DNA from: Streptomyces luomodiensis
GTDB lineage: Bacteria > Actinomycetota > Actinomycetes > Streptomycetales > Streptomycetaceae
Reading direction: 5' to 3'
Length of the DNA stretch: 64,000 bases
Assembly (NCBI RefSeq): GCF_031679605.1
Contig: NZ_CP117522.1
Location: forward strand, 1,922,001-1,986,000
A model generated the notes under the pieces. The model was not told where the DNA came from. It ran no database searches and worked only from the letters and a program-made list of their open reading frames with translations. A program made the translations under genes and the position numbers. How positions within the stretch are numbered: position 1 is the stretch's first letter; every line of letters begins with the position of its first letter. Of this stretch, positions 42,681 through 52,628 are shown in pieces.

Positions 42681-44405
42681 ATGAGCCGCAACAAGCACCG
42701 CCGCCATGGCCGACGCGTGACGGCCGGTCTGGCCGGCGCGCTGACCGTCGTCGCCGGCCTCACCACCTGGCAGCAGGCACACCCGGCCGTAGCCGACGCC
42801 GCCACGAATGCCGCCCCGAGCGGAGCGAGCCTGCCCTACACCACCCTGGAAGCCGAGAGCGGCGACACCAACGCCTCCCTCATAGGCCCCGACCGCACCT
42901 ACCTGACCCCGGCCTCGGAAGCGTCGGGCCGCAAGGCCGTCGTCCTGAAGGAGACCGGCGACTACGTCGAGTTCGCGCTCACCGCGGACACCAACGCCAT
43001 CAACCTGCGCTACTCCATCCCCGACAGCAGCGACGGCAAGGGCCAGGACACGACCCTGAGCGTGTACGCCGACGGCAAGGAACTCAAGAACCTCGACCTG
43101 ACCTCCAGGTACAGCTGGATCTACGGCACCTACCCCTACACCAACAACCCCTCCGACGGCTCCGCCCACCGCTTCTTCGACGACAGCCGCACGCAACTCG
43201 GCCAGACCCTCGAGGCCGGCACCGTGCTGCGCCTCCAGAAGGACGCCGACGACCAGGCTGCTTCCTACACCATCGACCTGCTGGAGACCGAACAGGCGCC
43301 TGCCGCCGCATCCATGCCCAGCGGATACGTCTCGGCCAAGGACCTCGGAGTCACCCCCGACGACGACCAGGACGACACCGCGGCACTGCAAAGTGCCCTC
43401 ACCGCGGCCAAGGAGCAGGGCAAGGGGCTGTTCCTGCCGACCGGCACCTACACCATCTCCGACCACATCAACCTCACCGGCGTGAAGCTACGCGGCGCGG
43501 GCGTGTGGCACACCGTGCTGCGCGGCACCGGCCTCAAGGGCGGCCTGTTCGGCCAGGGCGGCACCAGCAGCATCGAAGACCTCATGATCGACGGCCAGAA
43601 CACGGTCCGCGACGACGCCGGCGGGCACGCCGCCATCGAAGGCGACTTCGGCACCGACTCCGTCATCAAGAACATCTGGATCCAGCACACCAAGGTCGGC
43701 CTGTGGATCTCCGGCCCGACCACCGGCCTCAAAGCCGGCAACCTGCGCATCCGCAACACCTACGCCGACGGCGTCAACCTGCACGGCGCGGTGAAGGACA
43801 CCGTCATCTCCGACAGCAGCATCCGCGGCACCGGCGACGACGCGCTGGCCATGTGGTCGGACGGAGCAGCCGTGACCAACAGCGCCTTCCGCAACAACAC
43901 CGTACAACTGCCCATGCTCGCCAACGGCGCCGCGATCTACGGCGGCAGCGGCAACAGCATCGAGAACAACGACATCTCCGACACGGTCGTCGCCGGCTCG
44001 GGCATCGCCGTCTCCACCCGCTTCGGCGAGCCGTTCAGCGGCACCACCACCGTCTCGGGCAACCTGCTGCGCCGTACCGGCAGCATGGAAGTGAACTGGA
44101 ATACCAAGCTCGGCGCCCTGTGGATCTACGCCGACCGGTATGACATCACCCAGCCCGTCGTCCTGAAGAACAACACCGTTGAGGACTCCACCTACAGCGG
44201 ACTCCTCGTCTCCTGGCAGAAGTCGGTCTCCGACCTGGACGTGGACGGCCTGACCATCGACAAGACCGGCGACCACGGCATCGAGGTCAACGCCGGCGGC
44301 AAGGGGACCTTCTCCAACACCACGGTGTCCGGTACCGCGAGCGGCGCCCTGGACGTCGCCGGCGGGTTCAGCATCCAGCGCGGCAGCGGCAACTCCGGCT
44401 GGTGA
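42681..44405 (+). CDS. secreted beta-helix glycoside hydrolase (GH87-like)
   Basis: A 574-residue secreted enzyme. An Arg-rich signal peptide (1-40) precedes a CBM35-like domain (about 55-195, 'TTLEAESGDTNAS...LLETEQAP'). The remainder is a right-handed beta-helix beginning 'SAKDLGVTPDDDQDDTAALQ'. The 'IRGTGDDALAMWSD' segment holds the paired Asp typical of GH87 alpha-1,3-glucanases (mycodextranases). It probably degrades fungal alpha-glucan outside the cell. The sugar ABC operon remnants just upstream suggest that it once had its own uptake genes. A pectate lyase-superfamily member of other specificity is the alternative. Confidence 0.8.
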   Translation: MSRNKHRRHGRRVTAGLAGALTVVAGLTTWQQAHPAVADAATNAAPSGASLPYTTLEAESGDTNASLIGPDRTYLTPASEASGRKAVVLKETGDYVEFALTADTNAINLRYSIPDSSDGKGQDTTLSVYADGKELKNLDLTSRYSWIYGTYPYTNNPSDGSAHRFFDDSRTQLGQTLEAGTVLRLQKDADDQAASYTIDLLETEQAPAAASMPSGYVSAKDLGVTPDDDQDDTAALQSALTAAKEQGKGLFLPTGTYTISDHINLTGVKLRGAGVWHTVLRGTGLKGGLFGQGGTSSIEDLMIDGQNTVRDDAGGHAAIEGDFGTDSVIKNIWIQHTKVGLWISGPTTGLKAGNLRIRNTYADGVNLHGAVKDTVISDSSIRGTGDDALAMWSDGAAVTNSAFRNNTVQLPMLANGAAIYGGSGNSIENNDISDTVVAGSGIAVSTRFGEPFSGTTTVSGNLLRRTGSMEVNWNTKLGALWIYADRYDITQPVVLKNNTVEDSTYSGLLVSWQKSVSDLDVDGLTIDKTGDHGIEVNAGGKGTFSNTTVSGTASGALDVAGGFSIQRGSGNSGW

Positions 44406-44515
44406 CCGACCGGTTCCTGACCGGTTGAGATGCGCGGTAAGGCCGAACCGGTCCGGCGAGCCCAAGGCGACCGGATACAGTGCGCGAGATGGCAGCCTGG
44501 TCAGGGAGGGGAAGC

Positions 44516-45736
44516 GTGACCGACACCAGCGACACCCGGCCCGCCGAGGGTGAAGCGCAAGCGCCGCGGCAGAGCCGACTGCGCCACCTGATGCGCTATA
44601 TCCCCCTGATCGCCCCCGTCCTGCTGTGGGCCGTGCCCTGCTGGGTGCTCCTGCACACCGGCCAGCACTGGCCGCTGCCCGTCACGCTGGCCGGTACCGC
44701 CCTGTTCGCCCTCGGTCTCATCGGTATGCCGCTCGCGTTGGTGCGCGGCCACGGCCGGCGCCAGCAGGACCGGGCGGCGATCATCGGCGACACCTTGCTG
44801 GGCACCAGTTGGATTCTGTTCACCTGGTCCGTTCTGCTCGGCGTCCTCTTGCGGCTCGCCCTGACCGTGGCCGGCGTCGGCGAGAGCCAGGACCGGGCCC
44901 GCATCGTCACCTGGGCCGTCCTCGGCACAACCGCCGTACTGCTCGGCTGGGGGTACGCCGAGGCCCGCCGCGTGCCCCGCGTGCGCCGACTCGACGTGCA
45001 ACTCCCCAGGCTGGGCGCCGGGTTGGACGGCATCCGCGTCGCCCTCATCACCGACACCCACTACGGTCCGCTCGACCGCACTCGCTGGTCGGCGCGGGTA
45101 TGCGAGACGGTGAACACTCTGGAAGCCGACCTGGTCTGCCACACCGGCGACATCGCGGACGGCACGGCCGAACGCCGCCGCGCCCAGGCCGCCCCACTCG
45201 GTACCGTGCGGGCCACCCGGGCCCGTGTCTACGTCACCGGCAACCACGAGTACTACAGCGAAGCCCAGGGCTGGGTCGATCTGATGGACGAGCTGGGCTG
45301 GGAGCCGCTGCGCAACCGCCATCTGCTGCTCGAACGCGGAGGCGACACCCTCGTGGTCGCCGGCGTTGATGACGTCACCGCCGAGTCCTCCGGCCTGGCA
45401 GGCCACCGCGCCCACCTCGCCGGAGCCCTGAACGGCGCCGACCCCGACCTACCCGTCCTGCTCCTGGCACACCAGCCCAAGTTCATCGACCGGACAGCAG
45501 CCGCCGGGATCGACCTCCAACTCTCCGGCCACACCCACGGCGGCCAGATCTGGCCCTTCCACCACCTCGTCCGCATCGACCAGCCCGCCCTCGCCGGCCT
45601 CAGCCACCACGGCCCCCGCACCCTCCTCTACACCAGCCGCGGCACCGGCTTCTGGGGCCCGCCGTTCCGCGTCTTCGCCCCCAGCGAGATCACCCTGCTC
45701 GTACTCCGCTCCCCGCACCCGCCCACCTCGACATAG
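44516..45736 (+). CDS. membrane-anchored metallophosphoesterase
   Basis: A 406-residue protein. Four to five hydrophobic segments fill residues 25-150; a calcineurin-like phosphoesterase domain follows with all metal motifs: 'LITDTHYGPLDR', 'HTGDIADG', 'TGNHEYYSEA', 'LLLAHQPKF' and 'SGHTHGGQIWPF'. It resembles YkuE/YaeI-type enzymes associated with the envelope. GTG 44516 is chosen because GGGAGGGG (44504-44511) lies just upstream; ATG 44480 is in frame but has no such site. The substrate is unknown. Confidence 0.92.
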   Translation: MTDTSDTRPAEGEAQAPRQSRLRHLMRYIPLIAPVLLWAVPCWVLLHTGQHWPLPVTLAGTALFALGLIGMPLALVRGHGRRQQDRAAIIGDTLLGTSWILFTWSVLLGVLLRLALTVAGVGESQDRARIVTWAVLGTTAVLLGWGYAEARRVPRVRRLDVQLPRLGAGLDGIRVALITDTHYGPLDRTRWSARVCETVNTLEADLVCHTGDIADGTAERRRAQAAPLGTVRATRARVYVTGNHEYYSEAQGWVDLMDELGWEPLRNRHLLLERGGDTLVVAGVDDVTAESSGLAGHRAHLAGALNGADPDLPVLLLAHQPKFIDRTAAAGIDLQLSGHTHGGQIWPFHHLVRIDQPALAGLSHHGPRTLLYTSRGTGFWGPPFRVFAPSEITLLVLRSPHPPTST

Positions 45737-45796
45737 CACCCGACGGGCCGACACATCCGCTTGTGACGTGGGAGTGTCAGGTCTCCCGGTGCCCGC

Positions 45797-47140
45797 TCAG
45801 AACAGTGCCAGGCCCTCGCCGCTGGTGTCCGCGATGACTGGCCGGGACTGGGCAGGGAGTCCGTCCAAGCGGTCAGGACCGGCCGCGGCGGCCACAGCCG
45901 GAGCCTTCTCGGCCAACCAGACACCAAACCGCTCGACGGCTTCGCGGTAGGGGACTCGCGCCAGGACACGGTGCTCGCCGGAGGGACAGAAATCGACGGC
46001 GACAGTGAGCAGGCAGGAACGGGGCGCGTTCTGACTGCCCGTCCAGGACACGCGCAGGACACCGCAGGGCTTGCGCCCGCCGGAGGCGTGGTGGGTCGGG
46101 CGCAGCGATCGGCAGGCTATGTGGGCGGTCCATGCGGCGAGGTGCGGCAGGGGCAGGGTGGTGCGTGCGCGGCAGCCGGTGCAGCGGTGCCAGTGGCGAA
46201 GCCAGTCGCCGGCGCCGGTGTCGAAGAGGCGGGTGTAGCGGTTGGCCACGCGGATGTCGTTGCTGTACAGGTGGTCGGGGCGTTCCTGTGTGTTGCAGGA
46301 CTGGCAGACGGGGGCGCGGACGTAGCCGTGTTCGTGGCAGTGGTCGAGGACGGTGGCAGGCGTGGTGCGGCAGACGGCGCACGCCCACCCGGCCACTCTG
46401 CGGGAGGTACTGGGCTTCCTGCTGAGCACCGAGTACAGCTGGCCTTCCAGCTCTCCGTTGTACGGGCGCGGTGAGGCGGTGGGGCCCTCGGGGCTCGTCG
46501 GCTGCCGACCGTCGGCGTCTCGGGCCTGCCGGGAAGGGGAGGGCGGCTCGGTGGCGGCTGTGCCTGCCTGGCGGGCCCGCGCGGCTTGTACCCACTGCGT
46601 TTCGGCGTGCTCGGCCGCGTCGAGCAGCCTGACCACGGCGCGCGGCAGCCACCACGTCCGCTGCGTCCCGCCGCGGGTCCGCTCCACGAGCAGCTGTCGC
46701 CAGTCGATCCCCGCCAGATGGTACGGCCGGCCGACGTCGCCTCGTGCTGCCCGCTCGGGGCCGCCCAACTCCCGCAGTTCCTCCATGATGCGCCGGCGCC
46801 AACGCAGCGGCGTCTCCTCGTCGGACCCCTGCCTGGGCGCCGTACGAAACGGACCGATGCGGACCAGGTCCTGCCGATCCATCCGCACCGCGTTCAGTTC
46901 CGCGGCCGCCCGGCGCACCTCAGCCTCCGCAACGCTCCACTGACCGCGGCTCGTCCTCACCGTCGCCACCACATGGCCGCCGAGCAGGACGTACCCCACC
47001 CGGGCATGGGCAGGAGAGCGGGTGAATGCCCCAGAAGCCGTCGGCACAGCACTGTCGGCCGTCACATCGACCCACAGAGCGTCCGCGGCACCCAGGGTGA
47101 TGAGGCCGCCCGTGCGACCGGGCATGACACGCTCTGACAT
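45797..47140 (-). CDS. endonuclease VII-like protein
   Basis: A 447-residue protein with a zinc-bound recombination endonuclease VII motif in its middle: 'CAVCRTTPATVLDHCHEHGYV' then 'VCQSCNTQERPDHLY' (about 255-295). A further 'CTGC' and several Cys/His follow, perhaps a second metal site. The N-terminal 200 residues have no recognised domain ('LAGIDWRQLLVERTRGG'). T4 endonuclease VII resolves branched DNA; free-standing actinobacterial members are often phage- or defence-derived. No phage genes are adjacent. It is divergent from the APC permease. Confidence 0.75.
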   Translation of the reverse strand: MSERVMPGRTGGLITLGAADALWVDVTADSAVPTASGAFTRSPAHARVGYVLLGGHVVATVRTSRGQWSVAEAEVRRAAAELNAVRMDRQDLVRIGPFRTAPRQGSDEETPLRWRRRIMEELRELGGPERAARGDVGRPYHLAGIDWRQLLVERTRGGTQRTWWLPRAVVRLLDAAEHAETQWVQAARARQAGTAATEPPSPSRQARDADGRQPTSPEGPTASPRPYNGELEGQLYSVLSRKPSTSRRVAGWACAVCRTTPATVLDHCHEHGYVRAPVCQSCNTQERPDHLYSNDIRVANRYTRLFDTGAGDWLRHWHRCTGCRARTTLPLPHLAAWTAHIACRSLRPTHHASGGRKPCGVLRVSWTGSQNAPRSCLLTVAVDFCPSGEHRVLARVPYREAVERFGVWLAEKAPAVAAAAGPDRLDGLPAQSRPVIADTSGEGLALF

Positions 47141-47384
47141 ACCGACAGGCTAACCTCGTGCTTCCATGAAGCCGGCTGTCCCACGGGTGGTCAGGTAAGC
47201 GAAAAGCGCCTCTGCCCAGCAAGACGGGACCTTCCGGCACCCACAGGCACCACCTCCGGCTACGTACCGACGGACCGGTCCCCCTCCCCCAGCACCCCAC
47301 CCGACCACGGGGACCCCATACCGTGGCAGCGCGGCGCACGCGCCCCCCTCGCAGTCTCTTCGCTCCCCCTCCAAGGAACCGCCC

Positions 47385-48902
47385 GTGTCCTCCAACCTCT
47401 CGACGACCGGACCACGCGCCTTTCACCCCGTGGCCGACGTCCTGCAACGCAGCCTCAGGCGCTTCGACATCACGGCCATGGCCATCGCCGCGGTGATCTC
47501 CTTCGACACCGTCGGGCAGATCGCCACCGGCGGCGGTGAGGCCGCCACCTGGACGGCGGTCATCGCCCTCTTCTTCCTCATCCCCTACGCCCTGCTGTTC
47601 GCGGAGACCGGCGCCGCGTTCCCGCAGGAAGGCGGCCCCTACGTGTGGGTCAAACTCGCCCTCGGCCGTCCGGCGGCCGCCCTCACGACCCTCATGTACT
47701 GGGTCACCAACCCCATCTGGCTGGGCGGCTCACTGGCCTTCCTCGCCGCGGAGACCTGGGACGGATTCGTCTTCCACCTCGGCTCGGGCACGGTCGCCGA
47801 CTACACCTTCAAGCTGCTGTTCGTCTGGATCGCCATCGTGACAGCCGTCGTCTCCCTGCGCCACGGCAAATGGATCAGCACTGCGGGCGCGGCGATAAAG
47901 GTCCTGGCGCTCGCGGTGTTCACCCTCACGGCTGTGTTCTACGGGGTGCGGCACGGCTTCCACGGTCTGGCCGACACCAGCTTCGCCCCCACGACCGCCG
48001 GCTTCCTCGCCCTCGTGCCGATCCTGCTGTTCTCCTTTGTCGGATTCGAGGCACCCAACGCCGCCGGTGAGGAGATGCACGACCCGCAGCGCGACGTGCC
48101 CACCGCACTCGGGCGCTCCGCGACCGTCGCGGCCTGCTGCTATCTGCTGCCGGTCCTCGCCCTCCTCGCCGTCGTACCCGCCCACCAGGTCACCGGTATC
48201 GGCGGCTTCATGGACGGCGCCCGTCTGGTCTTCAGCGTCTACGGCGGCGCGGCCGACCCGCTACTGAAGATCACCGCCGTCATGTTCGTCCTCGCTCTGC
48301 TCACCCAGGGCAGCGCCTGGATGATCGTCAGCGACCGCATGCAGGCCATGGCCGCGGCCGACGGGGGCTTCTTCACCCGCGCCCTTGGCACCTTCCACCC
48401 GCGGCTCGGCACACCGGTGCGCACCAATCTGCTCTCCGGAGCCGTGGCCACGGTGTTCATGCTCGCCGCCATGCGGCTCGCGAACGGCGACGCGGCCGAC
48501 GTGTTCGCCGTGGTACTCACCGTCGCGGTCACCACCCTGCTGCTGTCCTACCTGGCCATCATCCCCGCGCTGGTACTGCTACGGACCCACCGGCCGGATG
48601 TCCCGCGCCCCTATCACGTCCCCTTCGGCACCCGCGGCTTCCTGCTCTGCGCGGGGCTCGTCTACGCGTGGATCCTGATCGGGTCGTGGTCGGCGCTCTT
48701 CCCCGGAGTCCTGGAACAGCTCTTCGGCATCGACTACGCCTTCCACGACGTCTGGGGCGTTTCCCGCGCCTCGTTCGAAGCCTTCACCCTCGGTACCGTC
48801 GCCGCACTGCTGATCGTCGGTGTCATCGGCGTAGCGGTGGCCCGCCGGAGGGACGCGGTACGGGGTGCGGCCGGCGAGGGCGGTTTTCAGGGCGCCGAAT
48901 GA
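47385..48902 (+). CDS. APC-superfamily amino acid permease
   Basis: A 505-residue membrane protein with about 12 hydrophobic segments. The N-terminal 'ITAMAIAAVISFDTVGQIATGGGEAATW' matches the unwound first helix of amino acid-polyamine-organocation carriers, and 'FSFVGFEAPNAAGEEMHDPQRDVP' the conserved helix 6 region. It starts with GTG 47385, preceded by AAGGAAC. The substrate is not deducible. It is monocistronic, with a 244-bp divergent promoter region shared with the endonuclease VII-like gene. Confidence 0.92.
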   Translation: MSSNLSTTGPRAFHPVADVLQRSLRRFDITAMAIAAVISFDTVGQIATGGGEAATWTAVIALFFLIPYALLFAETGAAFPQEGGPYVWVKLALGRPAAALTTLMYWVTNPIWLGGSLAFLAAETWDGFVFHLGSGTVADYTFKLLFVWIAIVTAVVSLRHGKWISTAGAAIKVLALAVFTLTAVFYGVRHGFHGLADTSFAPTTAGFLALVPILLFSFVGFEAPNAAGEEMHDPQRDVPTALGRSATVAACCYLLPVLALLAVVPAHQVTGIGGFMDGARLVFSVYGGAADPLLKITAVMFVLALLTQGSAWMIVSDRMQAMAAADGGFFTRALGTFHPRLGTPVRTNLLSGAVATVFMLAAMRLANGDAADVFAVVLTVAVTTLLLSYLAIIPALVLLRTHRPDVPRPYHVPFGTRGFLLCAGLVYAWILIGSWSALFPGVLEQLFGIDYAFHDVWGVSRASFEAFTLGTVAALLIVGVIGVAVARRRDAVRGAAGEGGFQGAE

Positions 48903-49092
48903 GTGCGCAGCGGGTGCACCTGCGTGCGGCTGCTTCGAACCGATGTCGCCGCGCTGGCTTGATCGCATCGCTCGCCCGCTGTCGGCGTCTCCTCACAGAC
49001 AACCCACAGGCACCTCTCCCCCGTCCTACGTGACGCGAGAGGCGCCCGGGACCGACGGGACGTCTGCGCACGGGGTTTTGAGGAGAGGATCA

Positions 49093-51861
49093 TTGATCCG
49101 TGCCCGGCGAATATGTGTGACCGCCGTGGCGGTGCTGGCGGCCCTGGCGGGCTCACCTGGACTGGCACAGGCTGAACAGGCGCACCAACCGGGGCAGTTG
49201 AGCGCGACGGCCGACGACCCACTTCCGCCGGGGTGGCGGATCGACGGGGAGGGCGGGGCGCGTGAGCTGGTCTGGCGTGCGCCGAAGGCCGTGCCCATGG
49301 GGGATGCGCGGGTCGAGTTCCGTACCGGGGACCGGCTGCTCGGGGTGCCGAAGCCGGCGAGGGACGGGCGGACCTTCCGGCTCGCCCTCGGCAAGACGCG
49401 GCCCGAGAAGCTGGCGGCCCTCCACGTGACGGCCGCGGGGCGCCGGCTGGACGCGGCGGCTGACGACACGCACGGGTCCGGCTCGCGCGTGGCACGGAAG
49501 CCCGCGCAGGCGCCGGCGAACGGCGTTGATCCGGGCAAACCCGGCTCGTACCGCACGGTCACCGGGGAGTACGACCTCGACCCGGTACGCCTGCCCGGGT
49601 TCGACACCCCGGTGGAGATGACCGCCGAGGTGGTGGCGCCGAAGGGGGCCACCGGCAGCCGGCCACTCGCGCTGTTCCTGCACGGCCGCCACGAAACCTG
49701 CTACACGCCGGGCTCCGAGGACGGCGTGAGCGGCGACTGGCCCTGTGCGGACGGCTCCAAGCCGATCCCGAGCCACCTGGGCTATCTGCGCGACCAGCGA
49801 CTGCTGGCCTCGCAGGGCTATGTGACGGTGTCGATCTCGGCGAACGGCATCAACGCCCAGGACTGGGAGGCCGAGGACGGCGGCGCGCAGGCGCGTTCCT
49901 CGCTGGTACGGCAGCACCTCGCCCGCTGGGCCGACTGGACCGCCCATCGCTCCTCCGCCCCGGCCGTCGTACGCGAGGCGGCGAAGGCGGACCTCTCCCA
50001 TGTCCTGCTCGTCGGCCACTCGCGCGGTGGCGAGGGCGTCAACCGGGCCGCCATGGACAGCCTCTATCCGCCGCCGGCCGCCGAGGACGGCTACCGGGGC
50101 CCGGTGCGCTGGAAGGTGCGCGGGACGGTGCTCATCGGACCGACGATCTTCGGCCAGAATCCAGTCGCCGACGTACCGTCCGTGACGCTGCTGCCAGGCT
50201 GTGACGGCGACGTGTCGGACCTCCAGGGCGAGGACTTCGTCGACGGGACGCGCGGGATCAGCCGGGGCACGGCACTGCACAGCGCGGTCTACATGGTCGG
50301 CGCCAACCACAACTACTTCAACAGCGAGTGGACCCCGGGCGAGGCCGCCGCACCGGCCACGGACGACTTCGGGACCGACCCGGAGCAGCCGGACCCGGTG
50401 TGCACGCCGGGTGCCGCGACCCGGCTGACCGCCGCCCAGCAGCACAAGGCGGGCGCCACCTACATCGCCGCCGCGGCCCGGCTCTTCCTCTCCGGGGACG
50501 ATCGGGTGCGTCCGCTGCTCGACGGTTCCGGCAAGCGGGCCCCGTCCGCGGACCCGGCCCGGGTGCTGACCCACGCGGTCGGCGGCCGCCGCAGCGGTGG
50601 TTTCCTGCCGGACGGCGGGGCCAAGGTGACCGGCGCCCGGCTGTGTTCGGCGATCGACCCCGACCCGGCCGTGGCCTGTCTGGACCCGGAGACCCCCGGA
50701 TCGTCACCGCACTTCGCGTGGTGGGAGACGGAACAGGAGACCGGCCGCAGCGCGGTGGACCTGAAGTGGTCCGCGCCGGGCACGGCCGCGCGTATCACTC
50801 CGGCCAAGCCGCTCTCCCTCCGCCACTCCCAGAAGCTCGCGCTCCGGGTCTTCGTACCGCCGAACACGACCGGCACGAAGTTCGACGTGTCCGTCACCGA
50901 CTCCGCCAACCGCCGGGTGACGCTGGGCTCGGTCCAGGTGGACGGGCTCCCGGGCTCCGCCAACACCGCCTCCTACTGGGCTCAGGAGCTGCGTGTCCCG
51001 CTGTCGGCCGCGACCCGGGCCGGGCTCGATCTCCGGCATGTCAGGTCCCTTGAGCTGACGCCCCGTTCGCGGTCCGGGCGGGCCTGGCTGATGGACGCCT
51101 GGGGCTGGGCGCCCGGCACTTCGGCGGTGAAGGCGGCCGCTCTGCCGCGTGTCGACGTGGGCCGCACGATCGTCAAGGAGGGCGACTCGGGCACCCGCAC
51201 CTACCGGATTCCGGTCGAGGTCTCCGGGCACGGCAGCGGACAGGTCCGCGTGTACGTCCTCGACTCGGACAGCGGCCGGGCCGAGAACCGCCTCGTGACC
51301 GTACGGCCCGGCAGCGACACGATCGACGTGCCGGTCGAGGTGAAGGGCGACACGGTCTACGGCGACGACGTAGCCCACGACATCGCCGTCAAGGCCGTCC
51401 AGAACGCCGTCGTCGGCAAGCACCGGGGCGGGCTCACCGTCGAGAATGACGACCCCGCGCCGGTGATCACCCTGTCGCCGGTCGCGGACCGGGTGACCGA
51501 GGGCGAGACGCTGACCTGGCGGTTGTCCATGGACGCGCCCTCGACGGTGGACATCTGGCAGCCGGTGCGGGTGCTTCCGGTCACCGAGGGCACCGAGCTG
51601 TCCACCAAGGACGTGGACCCGCAGTGGCTGGGCGACTGGTCCGGTGACGCGCCCGACCCCGAGCGGCCGCTGTCCGACGCGAGCCTGTGGGTGTGGCTGA
51701 ACATCCCGCCCGGGAGCACCAGCGTGGACTTCACCGTACCGACCGTGCGGGACCAGGTGGCCGAGCCGACCGAGTCGATGCGCCTCGCACTGACCGACGA
51801 CAACGCCGAGCCGCTGCCCGACAGGCCGGTGCTGACGGGGACGGTGCTCGACAAGCCGTAA
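49093..51861 (+). CDS. large secreted alpha/beta hydrolase with Calx-beta-like C-terminus
   Basis: A 922-residue secreted protein. The TTG start at 49093 follows AGGAGAGG and gives a clear signal peptide (MIRARRICVTAVAVLAALAG... cleaved after AQA). The catalytic domain has 'LALFLHGRHETCYTPG' (about 190-207) and the nucleophile elbow GHSRGG near residue 310, plus 'GANHNYFNSEW' with the probable catalytic His near 410. A jelly-roll-like region follows, then two Calx-beta-type repeats from about 690 ('GRTIVKEGDSGTRTYRIPV', 'VADRVTEGETLTWRLSM'). The substrate is unknown; an esterase or peptidase role is possible. It ends at strong hairpins. Confidence 0.85.
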   Translation: MIRARRICVTAVAVLAALAGSPGLAQAEQAHQPGQLSATADDPLPPGWRIDGEGGARELVWRAPKAVPMGDARVEFRTGDRLLGVPKPARDGRTFRLALGKTRPEKLAALHVTAAGRRLDAAADDTHGSGSRVARKPAQAPANGVDPGKPGSYRTVTGEYDLDPVRLPGFDTPVEMTAEVVAPKGATGSRPLALFLHGRHETCYTPGSEDGVSGDWPCADGSKPIPSHLGYLRDQRLLASQGYVTVSISANGINAQDWEAEDGGAQARSSLVRQHLARWADWTAHRSSAPAVVREAAKADLSHVLLVGHSRGGEGVNRAAMDSLYPPPAAEDGYRGPVRWKVRGTVLIGPTIFGQNPVADVPSVTLLPGCDGDVSDLQGEDFVDGTRGISRGTALHSAVYMVGANHNYFNSEWTPGEAAAPATDDFGTDPEQPDPVCTPGAATRLTAAQQHKAGATYIAAAARLFLSGDDRVRPLLDGSGKRAPSADPARVLTHAVGGRRSGGFLPDGGAKVTGARLCSAIDPDPAVACLDPETPGSSPHFAWWETEQETGRSAVDLKWSAPGTAARITPAKPLSLRHSQKLALRVFVPPNTTGTKFDVSVTDSANRRVTLGSVQVDGLPGSANTASYWAQELRVPLSAATRAGLDLRHVRSLELTPRSRSGRAWLMDAWGWAPGTSAVKAAALPRVDVGRTIVKEGDSGTRTYRIPVEVSGHGSGQVRVYVLDSDSGRAENRLVTVRPGSDTIDVPVEVKGDTVYGDDVAHDIAVKAVQNAVVGKHRGGLTVENDDPAPVITLSPVADRVTEGETLTWRLSMDAPSTVDIWQPVRVLPVTEGTELSTKDVDPQWLGDWSGDAPDPERPLSDASLWVWLNIPPGSTSVDFTVPTVRDQVAEPTESMRLALTDDNAEPLPDRPVLTGTVLDKP

Positions 51862-51862
51862 G

Positions 51863-51925
51863 CACGATCTACGAGGGATCGTGAGCACCCTCTTGCGCGG
51901 GGTCCGGTCTGTCCGGGCCCCGCGC
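51863..51925. terminator. tandem hairpins after the secreted hydrolase
   Basis: The first hairpin is CACGATC (51863-51869) with GATCGTG (51877-51883). The second has arms 51895-51907 and 51913-51925, complementary over 13 positions with one mismatch, around a 5-nt loop. They lie between convergent genes and probably stop both transcripts. Confidence 0.75.
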
Positions 51926-52006
51926 TTCACAAGGTCCCGCGGATCCCGACCGTCCCGACCGTCCCGTCCAGCCGGAGCGATGGGGAACCGGCTCTGACCT
52001 GGTGTT

Positions 52007-52495
52007 CTATTGACCCTGTTGACTCTGTTGAGTCTGCGGCAGGTGTGGCTGCTCTCCGCCTCCGCACCGGCTCAGCAGCAACCGCAGCTCCTCGAGGGCG
52101 GCCTCGGTGACGTCGGACTCGTCGAGCACGAGCTGGTGCAGCACCAGACCCTCGAACGCGGCGAAGACGAGCCGGGTCAGAGCAGGGGTGGCGCCTTCGG
52201 GCAGGATGCGGGACAGCTCCCTCTCCCCGTACCCGGTTCCAGGGCACTCGTGCTCGCGCTGGTACGTACCGCATGCTCGAGGGCCCGCCTCGATCAGCGC
52301 GTCCCGCGAGCCGAAGTGGTGCACCACGAGACCGTGCGTGACCCCCGCCTCCTCAGCGACGGCGCGATAGGTGAGTTTGCGCAGCCCGCCCCGGGCCACC
52401 ACGCGTACGGCCGCGTTGAGCAGAGCCTCGCGTCCGGTCCCGTAGTCCACCCGCTTACGAGGCTGAGCGGCGGGCTTGTCTGAGGAATCGCTCAT
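52007..52495 (-). CDS. TetR-family regulator, shortened by an internal deletion
   Basis: A 162-residue TetR protein. The DNA-binding part is complete ('LTYRAVAEEAGVTHGLVVHHFGSRDALIE'), but from there it passes within about 35 residues to 'ALTRLVFAAFEGLVLHQLVL', which normally comes about 70-80 residues after the HTH. The ligand-binding domain is therefore missing several helices, while the frame is kept. The C-terminus is Gln-rich ('QTQQSQQGQ'). It may bind DNA without sensing a ligand, or be decaying. It starts at ATG 52495. Confidence 0.7.
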   Translation of the reverse strand: MSDSSDKPAAQPRKRVDYGTGREALLNAAVRVVARGGLRKLTYRAVAEEAGVTHGLVVHHFGSRDALIEAGPRACGTYQREHECPGTGYGERELSRILPEGATPALTRLVFAAFEGLVLHQLVLDESDVTEAALEELRLLLSRCGGGEQPHLPQTQQSQQGQ

Positions 52496-52628
52496 GAGCG
52501 CGACCCTGCCCGCACGTCGCAGGCAACAAGGCGGCACCAGCGGCTGGCGTTGCCGCAGCGGCAGTCGGGGTGGCGGCCGACGTCATCCGAAGAGGTCGCG
52601 GCCACGATCTCGTTGCTTCGGCCGTCGT

